Assembly: GCA_003724185.1 (NCBI GenBank)
Contig: RHGM01000003.1
Location: forward strand, 124,001 to 188,000
Direction: 5' to 3'
Length of the DNA: 64,000 nucleotides
Origin: Porphyrobacter sp. IPPAS B-1204
GTDB lineage: Bacteria > Pseudomonadota > Alphaproteobacteria > Sphingomonadales > Sphingomonadaceae
Part shown: piece by piece, positions 35,159 to 42,655 of the stretch
Layout: each line of letters starts with the position of its first letter
Position numbering within the stretch: the stretch's first letter is position 1
Translations under genes and position numbers: made by a program
The notes under the pieces: model-generated
The model's input: only the letters and a program-made list of their open reading frames with translations
The model's database searches: none
Told to the model about the DNA's origin: nothing

Positions 35159-35616
35159 AGAGGAACGCCGGGTTCCTGCTTGGCGGTGCGGATGGTGAGC
35201 GAGGTTTTCACGCTCTCCACATTGGGAGCAGGTGTCAGCTTGCCGGTCAGGAATTCCTGAAAGCTCTGCAGATCCTTGCTGACGATTTTCAGGATGAAGT
35301 CGATTTCGCCATTGAGCATATGGCATTCACGCACTTCGGGCAGCGCCCGCATGTGCTCTTCAAACTCGCGCAGGGAGCTTTCGGCCTGGCTCTTCAGGCT
35401 GACCATGGCGAACACCGTGATCGCAAACCCCAGTTTCGACGGATCAAGATCGGCGTGATAACCGCGGATCACACCGTCTTCTTCAAGGCCCCGCACACGG
35501 CGCAGGCACGGCGGGGCGGTCAGCCCGACCCGCTGGGCAAGTTCGACATTGGTCACGCGGCCTTCTGCCTGCAATTCCGCCAGCAACCGGCGGTCGATAT
35601 CGTCAAGATTGGCCAC
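35155..35616 (-). CDS. Lrp/AsnC-family transcriptional regulator
   Basis: A 153-residue regulator with an N-terminal helix-turn-helix (LDDIDRRLLAELQAEGRVTNVELAQRVGLTAPPCLRRVRGLE) and a C-terminal RAM ligand-binding domain (LGFAITVFAMVSLKS, VRECHMLNGEIDFILKIVSKD). Such proteins sense amino acids. GTG 35616 has GGAGGAG about 9 bases upstream and is preferred over TTG 35643. It is translationally coupled to the GFA gene. The 271 bases upstream, shared with the divergent kinase gene, should hold both promoters. Confidence 0.92.
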   Translation of the reverse strand: MANLDDIDRRLLAELQAEGRVTNVELAQRVGLTAPPCLRRVRGLEEDGVIRGYHADLDPSKLGFAITVFAMVSLKSQAESSLREFEEHMRALPEVRECHMLNGEIDFILKIVSKDLQSFQEFLTGKLTPAPNVESVKTSLTIRTAKQEPGVPL

Positions 35617-35887
35617 GTGGCTAAAGCTCCTCCGGCACGGCAACGTGTGCCGGGCGGCAACGCGCGTGCAATCTCATCCCAAAGTAACACAATGCGTGGC
35701 CAGCGCCCCGCTAGGCTAATATTATTAGGTCTGCCAGCAATTGTCCCGCTTTGCAACGCGCCTTGCGCGTCAGACTGTGACAATTGTTCCAGCCTGATAA
35801 GACGGTAAGGCTGGCGTGAGCTATTGATGCTCGGCGCCCGGCGTTGGTCTGTGCGATTCGGCCCGTTGGGGTCTGCTGGAGTGCTGT

Positions 35888-37657
35888 TTGTTTTTCGATG
35901 ATCGCCTTGCCACCGTGTTGCGCCAGCGCGCCACTGGCGAGGGGTCGTTGCGCACGCAATACCGGCAATTGCTCGATCTGCTGGGCAAGGACCGTACCCA
36001 TTCCCGCGGGAACGATCAGAGCCTGCTGGCGGCGGCGTGGCCGCGGATGGATGCGCTGGCCGATGCCATTCCCGCAGCCGAACGGGCGCGCATGATCCGC
36101 GAGCCCGGCTGGCGGTTTCGCAGCCCCGATCTGGCGGTTCATCTGGCGGATTGCGAGCCGGAGGTTGCCGCTGCCGCCATCTCCCGCGCCGACCTGACGT
36201 CGGATGACTGGGCGGCGCTGATCCCGCGCCTGCCGGTGCGGGCGCGCGGCTTCCTGCGTTTGCGCCGCGATCTGCCTGTGGATGTCGAGGCGCTGCTAGC
36301 GCGGCTGGGGGTGCATGACCGCGGCTTGCCTGCGCCTGCGCCCATTCCCTCCCGCGAGCCTGCGCCCACAAGCGCTGCGCCTGACAGTGGCGATACTGTT
36401 GCGTCACCAGACACAGCCATCCCGTTGCGCCCGGTGCCCGCGACGCCGCAGCCGACCCCTGCCCCGCTCCTACCGCGTGACCGGGACGACAGCGGACGCA
36501 CCGAAATCTCTGCTCTGGTCGAACGTATTGCGCAGTACCGCAAGGCACGCGGCAACGCCCCGCTCGATCTCGAACAATCACCGCGCCTGCCGCTGGGCGA
36601 ATTGCCCGAGCGGCCGGAGCGCATGATCTCCAGCTTTGGCTTTGCCGCCGATACCAGCGGCCGGATCGGCTGGGCGGTGGGCGAAGTCGCGCCGATGGTG
36701 GTCGGCATCCGCCTGTTCGCCGCGCAGCCAGCCGGCACAGGCAGCGACAGCCTTGCCCGCGCCTTTGCCCGCCGCCAGCCAATCACGGGCGGCGCCATCA
36801 CCCTTGCAGGCGCGCCGGCCATCGCGGGCGAGTGGATCGTCGATGCCGAGCCGCGCTTCAACGATGATGGCCACTTCACCGGCTATGTCGGCCGCTTCCG
36901 CCGTGCGGTGGGGCCTGCTGCCACTCCCACCGGCCCCGAAGCACGCGAGGCCGACCGCATCCGGCAATTGCTCCACGAATTGCGCACGCCCGTCACGGCG
37001 GTGCAAGGCTATGCCGAGGTGATCCAGCAACAGCTGTTCGGCCCTGCCCCGCACGAATACCGCGCATTGGCCGCCGCCATAGCTGCCGATGCCGCGCGCA
37101 TCCTCGCCGGGTTCGAGGAGCTTGACCGGCTGGCACGGCTCGAAACGGGGGCGACGCGGATCGAGCCGGGTGAAACCGATCTGGCCGCGCTGGTGCGCCG
37201 CACTGCGGCCCAGCTCGATCCGGTTCTGGGACCGCAGGAGGCCGGCTTCACGCTTGGCTTTGGGCAGGATGTGACCTTGCTGATCGGGCTCGATCCTGAT
37301 GATGCCGAAGCGCTGGTCTGGCGGCTGCTGGCCAGCCTTGGCGCAGCCTGTGCGGACGGTGAACGGATCACGGTGCGGCTCGATCCGCTGATCGGCCCCA
37401 ATGGCGCAGCGGCCCGGCTGGTGTGCGATCTGCCCGCCGCGCTGGCAGGCGAGCAAAACCTGTTCGCCGCCACCACCCGCAGCGCCGCGACAAGCGCCAT
37501 CAATGCCGGTTTGTTCGGCACAGGTTTTGCCCTGCGCCTTGCCCGGGCAGAGGCCCGCGCCGCGGGTGGCAGTCTGCGGCGCGAGGACAAGGAAATCGTC
37601 CTCACCTTGCCCGTCTTGACCGACATGTGCGGCGTGCCTAGCGCTGCGGGTGCCTAG
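35888..37657 (+). CDS. Orphan sensor histidine kinase with degenerate ATPase domain
   Basis: A 589-residue soluble protein. The N-terminal 230 residues are helical and Pro/Ala-rich and match no domain I know. A PAS-like sensory part follows (about 240-340, ending FTGYVGRFRRA). The HisKA helix is intact (LLHELRTPVTAVQGYAEVI, His near 362). In the ATPase region the N-box Asn is replaced (WRLLASLGAACADG) and the DxGxG box is not visible, while the G2-like GTGFALRLARAEARAAGGSL is kept. It may be catalytically weak or a pseudokinase. The TTG 35888 start has GGAG 6 bases upstream. No response regulator lies next to it. Confidence 0.78.
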   Translation: MFFDDRLATVLRQRATGEGSLRTQYRQLLDLLGKDRTHSRGNDQSLLAAAWPRMDALADAIPAAERARMIREPGWRFRSPDLAVHLADCEPEVAAAAISRADLTSDDWAALIPRLPVRARGFLRLRRDLPVDVEALLARLGVHDRGLPAPAPIPSREPAPTSAAPDSGDTVASPDTAIPLRPVPATPQPTPAPLLPRDRDDSGRTEISALVERIAQYRKARGNAPLDLEQSPRLPLGELPERPERMISSFGFAADTSGRIGWAVGEVAPMVVGIRLFAAQPAGTGSDSLARAFARRQPITGGAITLAGAPAIAGEWIVDAEPRFNDDGHFTGYVGRFRRAVGPAATPTGPEAREADRIRQLLHELRTPVTAVQGYAEVIQQQLFGPAPHEYRALAAAIAADAARILAGFEELDRLARLETGATRIEPGETDLAALVRRTAAQLDPVLGPQEAGFTLGFGQDVTLLIGLDPDDAEALVWRLLASLGAACADGERITVRLDPLIGPNGAAARLVCDLPAALAGEQNLFAATTRSAATSAINAGLFGTGFALRLARAEARAAGGSLRREDKEIVLTLPVLTDMCGVPSAAGA

Positions 37658-37687
37658 TTCTGACACCAGGCGCCCGGGGGCGTTTCA

Positions 37688-38688
37688 ATGACCGCAGGAT
37701 CAATGTTCGATCTGCCGCCCCCGGGGCGCACAGCCGGTTTCGCACCCGGCTTCGGACAGCGCGTGCTGCTGACCGTCGATACCGAGGAGGAGTTCGACTG
37801 GGCCGGCCGTTCCGGCGCGATGGCTATGGCCTCAGCCATGTCGAGGCGATCCCGCGATTTCAGGCCATGTGCGAGCGGCTGGCGGCGCATCCGGTCTATA
37901 TGGTCGACTGGCCGGTGGTGCAGGATCCACGCGCGGTCGAGATCATCGGCGATGCGGTCCGGCGCGGCACGGCCGAGGTCGGCGTGCAGCTGCACCCATG
38001 GGTCAACCCGCCCTTCGACGAGGAATTGAGCGTCTACAACTCCTTTCCCGGCAACCTGCCGCCTGCGCTGGAGGAAGCCAAGTTCACCGCGCTTCGCGAT
38101 GCCATCGAAGGCGCCTTCGGCTGCGCTCCGCTGATCTACCGCGCCGGGCGTTATGGGCTGGGCCGGCACACCGCCGCCATGCTGAAGCAAGCGGGCATCC
38201 GGATCGATACTTCGGTGCGGCCGCTGTTCGATTACAGTCCGCTTGGCGGGCCTGATTACAGCGATCATCCCATCATGCCCTATTGGGTCGATGCCGATCG
38301 CAGCCTGCTGGAGCTGCCCTTGACCAGCACCTTTTGCGGGCCCTTGCGGCCATTGGGATCCGTCATTCACCGGGCGCAGCGGCATGTCCCTACCGTCTTT
38401 TCAGGCTTTTCCCGGTTCCGCCTGCTCGAACGGATCGCGCTGACGCCAGAAGGCGTTTCAAGCGAGGAAGCGCTGCGCGGGATCGACATTGCTCTGGGCA
38501 AAGGGCTGCCTTTGCTGGTGATGTCGCTCCACAGCCCGACCCTTGTGCCAGGTCACACGCCCTACGCCCGAGACGCGGCGGCGGTGGAGCGGGTGTATGA
38601 GTGGTTTGCCGCAATCTATGCCGATCTAGCCGCCCGCGGCGTGCGCAGCACCACCGTGGCCGAGATTGTCGCTGCAACCGGCCGATAA
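37688..38688 (+). pseudogene. Polysaccharide deacetylase-like gene with one frameshift
   Basis: Two overlapping frames together encode one protein. 37688 onward gives the N-terminal MTAGSMFDLPPP..VLLTVDTEEEFDW, the TxDxEEEFDW motif of polysaccharide deacetylase-like proteins. From about 37807 the homologous reading moves back one base (PFRRDGYGLSHVEAIPRF) and stays open to 38688, with VQLHPWVNPPF, YRAGRYGLGR and MSLHSPTLVPGH. The gene therefore lacks one base within 37798-37809, inside TGGGCCGGCCG. Either it is a recent pseudogene or the assembly has an error there. If intact, it would deacetylate a sugar polymer. No slippery heptamer supports programmed frameshifting. Confidence 0.8.
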
Positions 38689-38784
38689 TGGCCCGCACTT
38701 TCCGTGCTTGTTTCGCTGTCGGCAGCAGAGTAGGGGCTGACCATCGCCCTGCCTTCCGGTGCCTTGCGCGGACCCCGCGTCAAG

Positions 38785-38857
38785 GGGCCTGTAGCTCAGC
38801 GGTTAGAGCTGGCCGCTCATAACGGCTAGGTCGCGGGTTCGAATCCTGCCGGGCCCA
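38785..38857 (+). tRNA. tRNA-Ile (anticodon CAT, lysidine type)
   Basis: A 73-base cloverleaf with acceptor GGGCCTG/CGGGCCC (one G-U pair), D arm AGCTCAGCGGTTAGAGCT, and anticodon stem GGCCG/CGGCT around CTCATAA with CAT at 38818-38820. The CTCATAA loop and the D arm resemble tRNA-Ile2, whose C34 is converted to lysidine to read AUA, rather than the methionine tRNAs. The 3' end is followed by CCG, so the terminal CCA is not encoded. An elongator tRNA-Met cannot be fully excluded. Confidence 0.88.
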
Positions 38858-38882
38858 CCGGAAGGGCGAATGGAAATGGTGT

Positions 38883-38959
<77 letters not shown>

Positions 38960-39095
38960 CTTTCATCCAAATCGTTGCGTAAAAATCGCTTTCACCCCCC
39001 GCGGCGCGGGGCCCTACCCCATCGCTTGCCTTTGTGATGGATTGGGCAGACACCCGTCCTGCCCCATCAACCGGCGGCTGAGGAGATATGCGAGC

Positions 39096-39800
39096 ATGGA
39101 TCCGGCAAGCGCACATCCCGATGACCCACATTATGTCCACCGCACCGGCTGGCTGCGCGCTGCCGTGCTGGGGGCGAATGACGGGATCGTGTCTGTCTCA
39201 TCGCTGATCCTGGGCGTGGCAGCGGCGACGCCTGAGCCGCAGGCGGTTCTGGTTGCAGGGGTTGCCGGTCTGGTGGCCGGTGCGATGTCGATGGCTGCAG
39301 GCGAATACATCTCCGTCTCGTCCCAGCGCGATTCCGAACAGGCCGACATCAGCCGCGAGCGTCAGGCCTTGATGCAGACCCCGGAGGACGAGCAGGAAGA
39401 ACTGGCCGCGATATACCGCAGCCGGGGGCTCAGCGCCGCAACCGCTGCAACCGTAGCGCGCGAATTGACCGCGCTCGACCCGCTGGCAGCGCATGTGAGG
39501 GACGAACTGGGCCTGTCCGATGCCTTCGCAGCCCGGCCACTACAGGCAGCTCTCGCATCGGGGGTGACTTTCAGCGGCGCGGCGGCGGTCCCGTTGGTGG
39601 CGGCATGGCTTGCGCCTGCGACAGCGATCATTCCGGCGGTGCTGATGGTTTCTGTGGTCGCGCTGGCGATCCTCGGCGCGCTCGGCGCCCGGGCGGGGGC
39701 TGCGCCCCTGGTGCCTGCGGTCCTGCGAGTGGTGGGTTGGGGCGTCTTCGCGATGGCCATCACCGCCGCCGTCGGCTGGCTGTTCGGCGTGAGCGTCTGA
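39096..39800 (+). CDS. VIT1/CCC1-family membrane transporter
   Basis: A 234-residue integral membrane protein of the VIT1/CCC1 family, which moves Fe(II) or Mn(II). The N-terminal GWLRAAVLGANDGIVSVSSLILGV and AGAMSMAAGEYISVSSQRDSE are diagnostic. A cytoplasmic Glu-rich segment (EDEQEELAAIYRSRGL) is the metal-binding module, followed by three membrane helices to the C-terminus. ATG 39096 lies after AGGAG at 39081; the frame is open further up into tRNA-Pro, which is discarded. It opens the stress-type gene group. Confidence 0.9.
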   Translation: MDPASAHPDDPHYVHRTGWLRAAVLGANDGIVSVSSLILGVAAATPEPQAVLVAGVAGLVAGAMSMAAGEYISVSSQRDSEQADISRERQALMQTPEDEQEELAAIYRSRGLSAATAATVARELTALDPLAAHVRDELGLSDAFAARPLQAALASGVTFSGAAAVPLVAAWLAPATAIIPAVLMVSVVALAILGALGARAGAAPLVPAVLRVVGWGVFAMAITAAVGWLFGVSV

Positions 39801-39887
39801 CCGGACCCGAACCTGTTGCTGCGCCCGCTAGTGCCAGTTTCACGCGCGCAGCAACAAGCTTCAGTGCCCCTGCAAAGGGCAGGAACG

Positions 39888-40337
39888 TCAGGTCATCGAA
39901 TGCTTGAGATCGCGCATCTGGTCATGGCCCTGCTTGATCGAGGCAAAGCATTCGCGGATCGTGTGCATGACTTGGGGCGACAATTCGGTGTCCGCCATTG
40001 CCTCTTCGAACATGGCCTTGATATGGTCTTCGCCCTGCTCGACTTCAGCGATGATCGCTGCATCGTCGCGGCCGGTAACCACCGACTTGAGGTTCAGGAA
40101 CATCCGGTGCGCGCCGCCCATCATCGTGCCGTCGTCTTCGGGATTGCCGCCCAGCCGGGTCACCTCGCTGCGAAGCGACGTAATCACGGCCTCCCGTTCA
40201 AGCATGCGCGCTTTGAACAGTGCGGTGAACCGATCGCCGTCCGAGTTCTTGGCCGCTTCGGCATAGCCGTCGACACTATCGAAGGTGGTCGCGAGGAGAT
40301 TGTTCAGGGTTGAGATGTCGTGCGATGTCGAGTTCAT
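39888..40337 (-). CDS. DUF2383/PA2169-type four-helix-bundle protein
   Basis: A 149-residue helical, soluble protein. The sequence runs through four amphipathic helices typical of DUF2383 proteins (LNNLLATTFDSVDGYAEAAKN, MLEREAVITSLRSEVTRLG, then GRDDAAIIAEVEQGEDHIKAMFEEAM). GGNPEDDGTMMGGAHR is a recognisable loop. These ferritin-like bundles occur with stress-induced genes, and the function is unknown. It is followed upstream on the same strand by the DUF883-like and CsbD-like genes. Confidence 0.85.
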   Translation of the reverse strand: MNSTSHDISTLNNLLATTFDSVDGYAEAAKNSDGDRFTALFKARMLEREAVITSLRSEVTRLGGNPEDDGTMMGGAHRMFLNLKSVVTGRDDAAIIAEVEQGEDHIKAMFEEAMADTELSPQVMHTIRECFASIKQGHDQMRDLKHSMT

Positions 40338-40386
40338 GGATTTTTCCAGATTGTTGGGGTGAGCGCGAATTGGTGCGTTGAGCGCC

Positions 40387-40713
40387 TTAATCCGCAGCGT
40401 GCGCGCCGCGCCGGTTGACGGCCACCACGCCCATCACGGCGACGACGGCCGTGAGTGCTGCTGCCAGCGATGCCAGCGGATGGGCTTCAACCTCAGCCTT
40501 GGCATAACGTGCGGCATCCCTGGCTCCATCGACAGCGTGGGTGCGCAGGCTTTCGGCCAGCCGGGTGATTTCCGCGGTCGCATTCGACAGCATCTCGCTC
40601 GCGTCTTCCGAGAATTCGTGCGTGCCCGAGGCGGCGGCCTTCAGCGCATCAGCTGCGGTGTCGACGCTGTCCTGAAAATGGGCAGTCAGGTTGGAGGTTT
40701 GATCGTGGGACAT
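40387..40713 (-). CDS. DUF883/ElaB-like membrane-anchored protein
   Basis: A 108-residue protein with a long amphipathic helix (residues 1-75, repeated Ala/Glu/Lys) and a C-terminal membrane segment (PLASLAAALTAVVAVMGVVAV) ended by NRRGAHAAD. This layout matches ElaB/YqjD-type proteins, which tether to the inner membrane and in E. coli bind ribosomes in stationary phase. AAGGAACC precedes ATG 40713. The assignment is by layout rather than strong motif. Confidence 0.65.
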   Translation of the reverse strand: MSHDQTSNLTAHFQDSVDTAADALKAAASGTHEFSEDASEMLSNATAEITRLAESLRTHAVDGARDAARYAKAEVEAHPLASLAAALTAVVAVMGVVAVNRRGAHAAD

Positions 40714-40761
40714 TGCGGGTTCCTTGGTGCGCTCGCATGATGGCGGGCGGTGGTGGCGGGA

Positions 40762-40944
40762 TCAGATCTTGTTGCCGAGTGCGCCTTTGACTGCGGCTGT
40801 GAAGCGTTGGGCCTTGCCCTTGCGTTGCTGCGCGATGCCCTTTGACAGCATGGTGCTGCTGCCCATCACGCGGCCCGCAGCGGCTCTGCATTTCCCGACG
40901 GTGATGTTTGCCGCGCTTCTGGCCTTTTCAGTGAATTCACCCAT
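40762..40944 (-). CDS. CsbD-like small stress protein
   Basis: A 60-residue basic protein. The repeated KARSAANITVGKCRAAAGRVMG and SKGIAQQRKGKAQRF pattern resembles CsbD proteins, which are sigma-stress-induced in other bacteria. ATG 40944 has AAGGAA upstream; a 16-codon upstream extension is unlikely. It lies between the DUF883-like gene and the lmo0937-type gene on the same strand. The similarity is modest. Confidence 0.5.
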   Translation of the reverse strand: MGEFTEKARSAANITVGKCRAAAGRVMGSSTMLSKGIAQQRKGKAQRFTAAVKGALGNKI

Positions 40945-40988
40945 GCTGGTTTCCTTCAGATTGTGATGGAATTCCTGTCCGCGCAGCG

Positions 40989-41135
40989 TCACGCGCTCTC
41001 TTCGGTCATGAATTCAACGGCGAAGACGAAGATCGCGATGATCAGCAGAAGGTGGATCAAGCCGCCCAGCATGATGAAGGACGCAAGGCCGGCCAGCCAC
41101 AGCAGCACAAGGATCGCGATGACCTTGTAGAGCAC
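40989..41135 (-). CDS. lmo0937-type small membrane protein
   Basis: A 48-residue peptide with two membrane helices separated by GGLIHLLL, the hallmark of lmo0937/DUF5670 proteins (LYKVIAILVLLWLAGL, then MLGGLIHLLLIIAIFVFAVEF). GTG 41135 gives the family-typical start; the frame is open to 41186 without a better signal. These peptides are widespread with stress genes and have no known activity. The length is normal for the family. Confidence 0.75.
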   Translation of the reverse strand: MLYKVIAILVLLWLAGLASFIMLGGLIHLLLIIAIFVFAVEFMTEESA

Positions 41136-41176
41136 CGATCCGCCGCCCTTCCATGCTGTGACCGGCGGCGGCCAGG

Positions 41177-41584
41177 CTATCGGCACCGGACTTCGCGGTT
41201 GCGGTCGATTGCGCGGCCGGCCACGCCGCCGCCGAGCGCGCCGAGGATCGTGCCGACCACTTCCGAACCGCCCGGCGCGATGACATTGCCGAGAACGCCG
41301 CCAGCGACTGCGCCGACAATCAGACCGGTCGTGCCGTCAGACCGGCGGCAGTAATATCGCCCGTCCTGTCCGCGATAGATCCGTTCCTGCGAGGACATCC
41401 GCCTTTCGCGGTAGCGGCGCGGATCATCGCGGTGGTAACGATCGGCGTTGTAATTCCCGTATGCAGGATCGGGCCGGTCATAATCGTAGCGAGACCAGTC
41501 TGACCGGTAACCGCCGTCCTGCGGGGTGCTGACGCAACCCGCCAGCAATCCTGCCGCTGCTATTCCCAATGCAAATCTGAACAT
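41177..41584 (-). CDS. Glycine-zipper lipoprotein
   Basis: A 135-residue protein. The signal peptide ends in a lipobox (AAAGLLAGC, Cys18). A Tyr/Arg/Asp-rich region (about 25-75) is followed by a glycine-zipper 2TM-like domain (LIVGAVAGGVLGNVIAPGGS, TILGALGGGVAGRAID), as in 17-kDa surface antigen-type proteins. ATG 41584 has AAGGTGG upstream; a longer open frame to 41776 is rejected. The leader contains a terminator-like hairpin and, further up, a 15-base repeat shared with the crp promoter region. It is probably an envelope stress protein. Confidence 0.82.
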   Translation of the reverse strand: MFRFALGIAAAGLLAGCVSTPQDGGYRSDWSRYDYDRPDPAYGNYNADRYHRDDPRRYRERRMSSQERIYRGQDGRYYCRRSDGTTGLIVGAVAGGVLGNVIAPGGSEVVGTILGALGGGVAGRAIDRNREVRCR

Positions 41585-41598
41585 GGCCCACCTTTCCC

Positions 41599-41655
41599 AA
41601 AAAGAGCGGGCGTCCGGCCGGAGCATCAGGGGCTGAGGTTCCAATCCGGACGCCC
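41599..41655 (-). promoter_or_regulatory. Terminator-like hairpin in the lipoprotein leader
   Basis: On the minus strand GGGCGTCCGG (41655-41646) pairs exactly with CCGGACGCCC (41617-41608), a 10-bp stem with a 28-base loop that can form its own TCAG/CTGA hairpin. Five T residues follow at 41603-41599, immediately before the ribosome-binding site of the lipoprotein gene. It is 121 bases past the Crp stop. It could terminate crp transcription or attenuate the lipoprotein gene. Confidence 0.5.
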
Positions 41656-41704
41656 TAGTCGGGGTCAACAGCAGGGATGGCCCAGGATTGTCCGCTTGGT
41701 CAGC

Positions 41705-41719
41705 CTCGGAATCTACGCA
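41705..41719 (-). promoter_or_regulatory. 15-base repeat, copy upstream of the lipoprotein gene
   Basis: On the minus strand this reads TGCGTAGATTCCGAG. An identical copy lies at 42600-42614. Both are upstream of minus-strand genes, this one 120 bases before the lipoprotein start. A shared operator or promoter element is the simplest reading; the binding protein is unknown. Confidence 0.5.
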
Positions 41720-41775
41720 AATGCGGGCGGTGCGTGGAGGCAGAGGCATCCGGGGTTGGAGATCGGCACACGTCA

Positions 41776-42513
41776 TCAGGTCATCTCGGCCTGGAACGCG
41801 GCGATGGGCGCATGGTCGAGATATGCGGGATCGAAGTAGGCGCGGGCTTTCAGGAACGGCAGGTCAAGAATTTCGATGTTTTTCGACTTCAGCCTGATCA
41901 GGCGCTCCTGACGCAGATCCTGAAGCTTGCGGTTCACGTGGACCGGCGTCAGGCCAAGGGCATCAGCAAAATCGCTTTGCGTCAGCGGCAGGGTAAAGGA
42001 ATTGGCGGACTTCGCTTCGACCTGATGCATCCGGTGCTGCAATTCGCAAAGAAGGTGCGAAATCCGTTCAAGCGCGTTGCGCCTGCCAAGGCTCACCAGC
42101 CATGCGTTGGAAATGGCATATTCTGCGGCCGCATAGGCTTGCAAGGCATCGGCAATGGCGGGTCGCTCTTCCATGAGATCATGGAGGTCGCGGCGGGAAA
42201 TCAAGGCCACCCGGCACACGGAAAGCGCGATGATTTCCTCGACGGCGACAGATGTCGCATGCCGGCTTGAATAGGCCAGATCGCCCGGCAGCAATAAGCC
42301 GGTGATCTGGCGTTCCCCGTTCGAGAACATGTGGCACCGGGCCGCCCAACCGGCGAGGACAACCGGATAATATTCAACCGGCTCGCCAGCGCGGCACACA
42401 ATGCCCCTCGCTTCAATGCTGAGGGATTTGCGGATGAGGTGTTTCAGCAAGGATTGCTCAGCTGCTCCCAAGGGAGATAAGCTGCACAATCGCGTCAGGA
42501 AACGGTTTTCCAT
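41776..42513 (-). CDS. Crp/Fnr-family transcriptional regulator
   Basis: A 245-residue regulator with an N-terminal cyclic-nucleotide-binding-like beta roll (about 15-130; IVCRAGEPVEYYPVVLAGWA, ITGLLLPGDLA), a long dimer helix (NALERISHLLCELQHRM) and a C-terminal winged helix (LPLTQSDFADALGLTPVHVNRKLQDLRQERLI). No Cys cluster of the FNR type is present, and the cAMP-site Arg is not evident, so the ligand is unknown. ATG 42513 has AGGGG 8 bases upstream and gives MENRFLTRL; ATG 42573 is an alternative. It sits between the lipoprotein gene and the giant sensor fusion. Confidence 0.9.
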   Translation of the reverse strand: MENRFLTRLCSLSPLGAAEQSLLKHLIRKSLSIEARGIVCRAGEPVEYYPVVLAGWAARCHMFSNGERQITGLLLPGDLAYSSRHATSVAVEEIIALSVCRVALISRRDLHDLMEERPAIADALQAYAAAEYAISNAWLVSLGRRNALERISHLLCELQHRMHQVEAKSANSFTLPLTQSDFADALGLTPVHVNRKLQDLRQERLIRLKSKNIEILDLPFLKARAYFDPAYLDHAPIAAFQAEMT

Positions 42514-42599
42514 AGCACGGGCCCCTGTCATGGCTCCCAGGGGCAAGAATTGGCCCTCGGACAATGCGGGCATGGACCCATTACTAACCTATGATGAGA

Positions 42600-42614
42600 C
42601 TCGGAATCTACGCA
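42600..42614 (-). promoter_or_regulatory. 15-base repeat, copy upstream of the crp-type gene
   Basis: Identical to 41705-41719 over 15 bases (TGCGTAGATTCCGAG on the minus strand). It lies 87 bases upstream of the preferred Crp start and 27 bases before the alternative ATG. It falls in the 81-base gap between the sensor fusion gene and that alternative start, and suggests common control of the regulator and the lipoprotein. Confidence 0.5.
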
Positions 42615-42655
42615 GACGGGGCAGGTGCCGCGTGGGGAATCCGGCGCGGTTCGGG

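Noticed and set aside
37798-37815. Programmed -1 frameshift in the deacetylase gene
   Set aside because: No slippery heptamer or downstream pseudoknot is visible at the junction, and this family is not known to use frameshifting.
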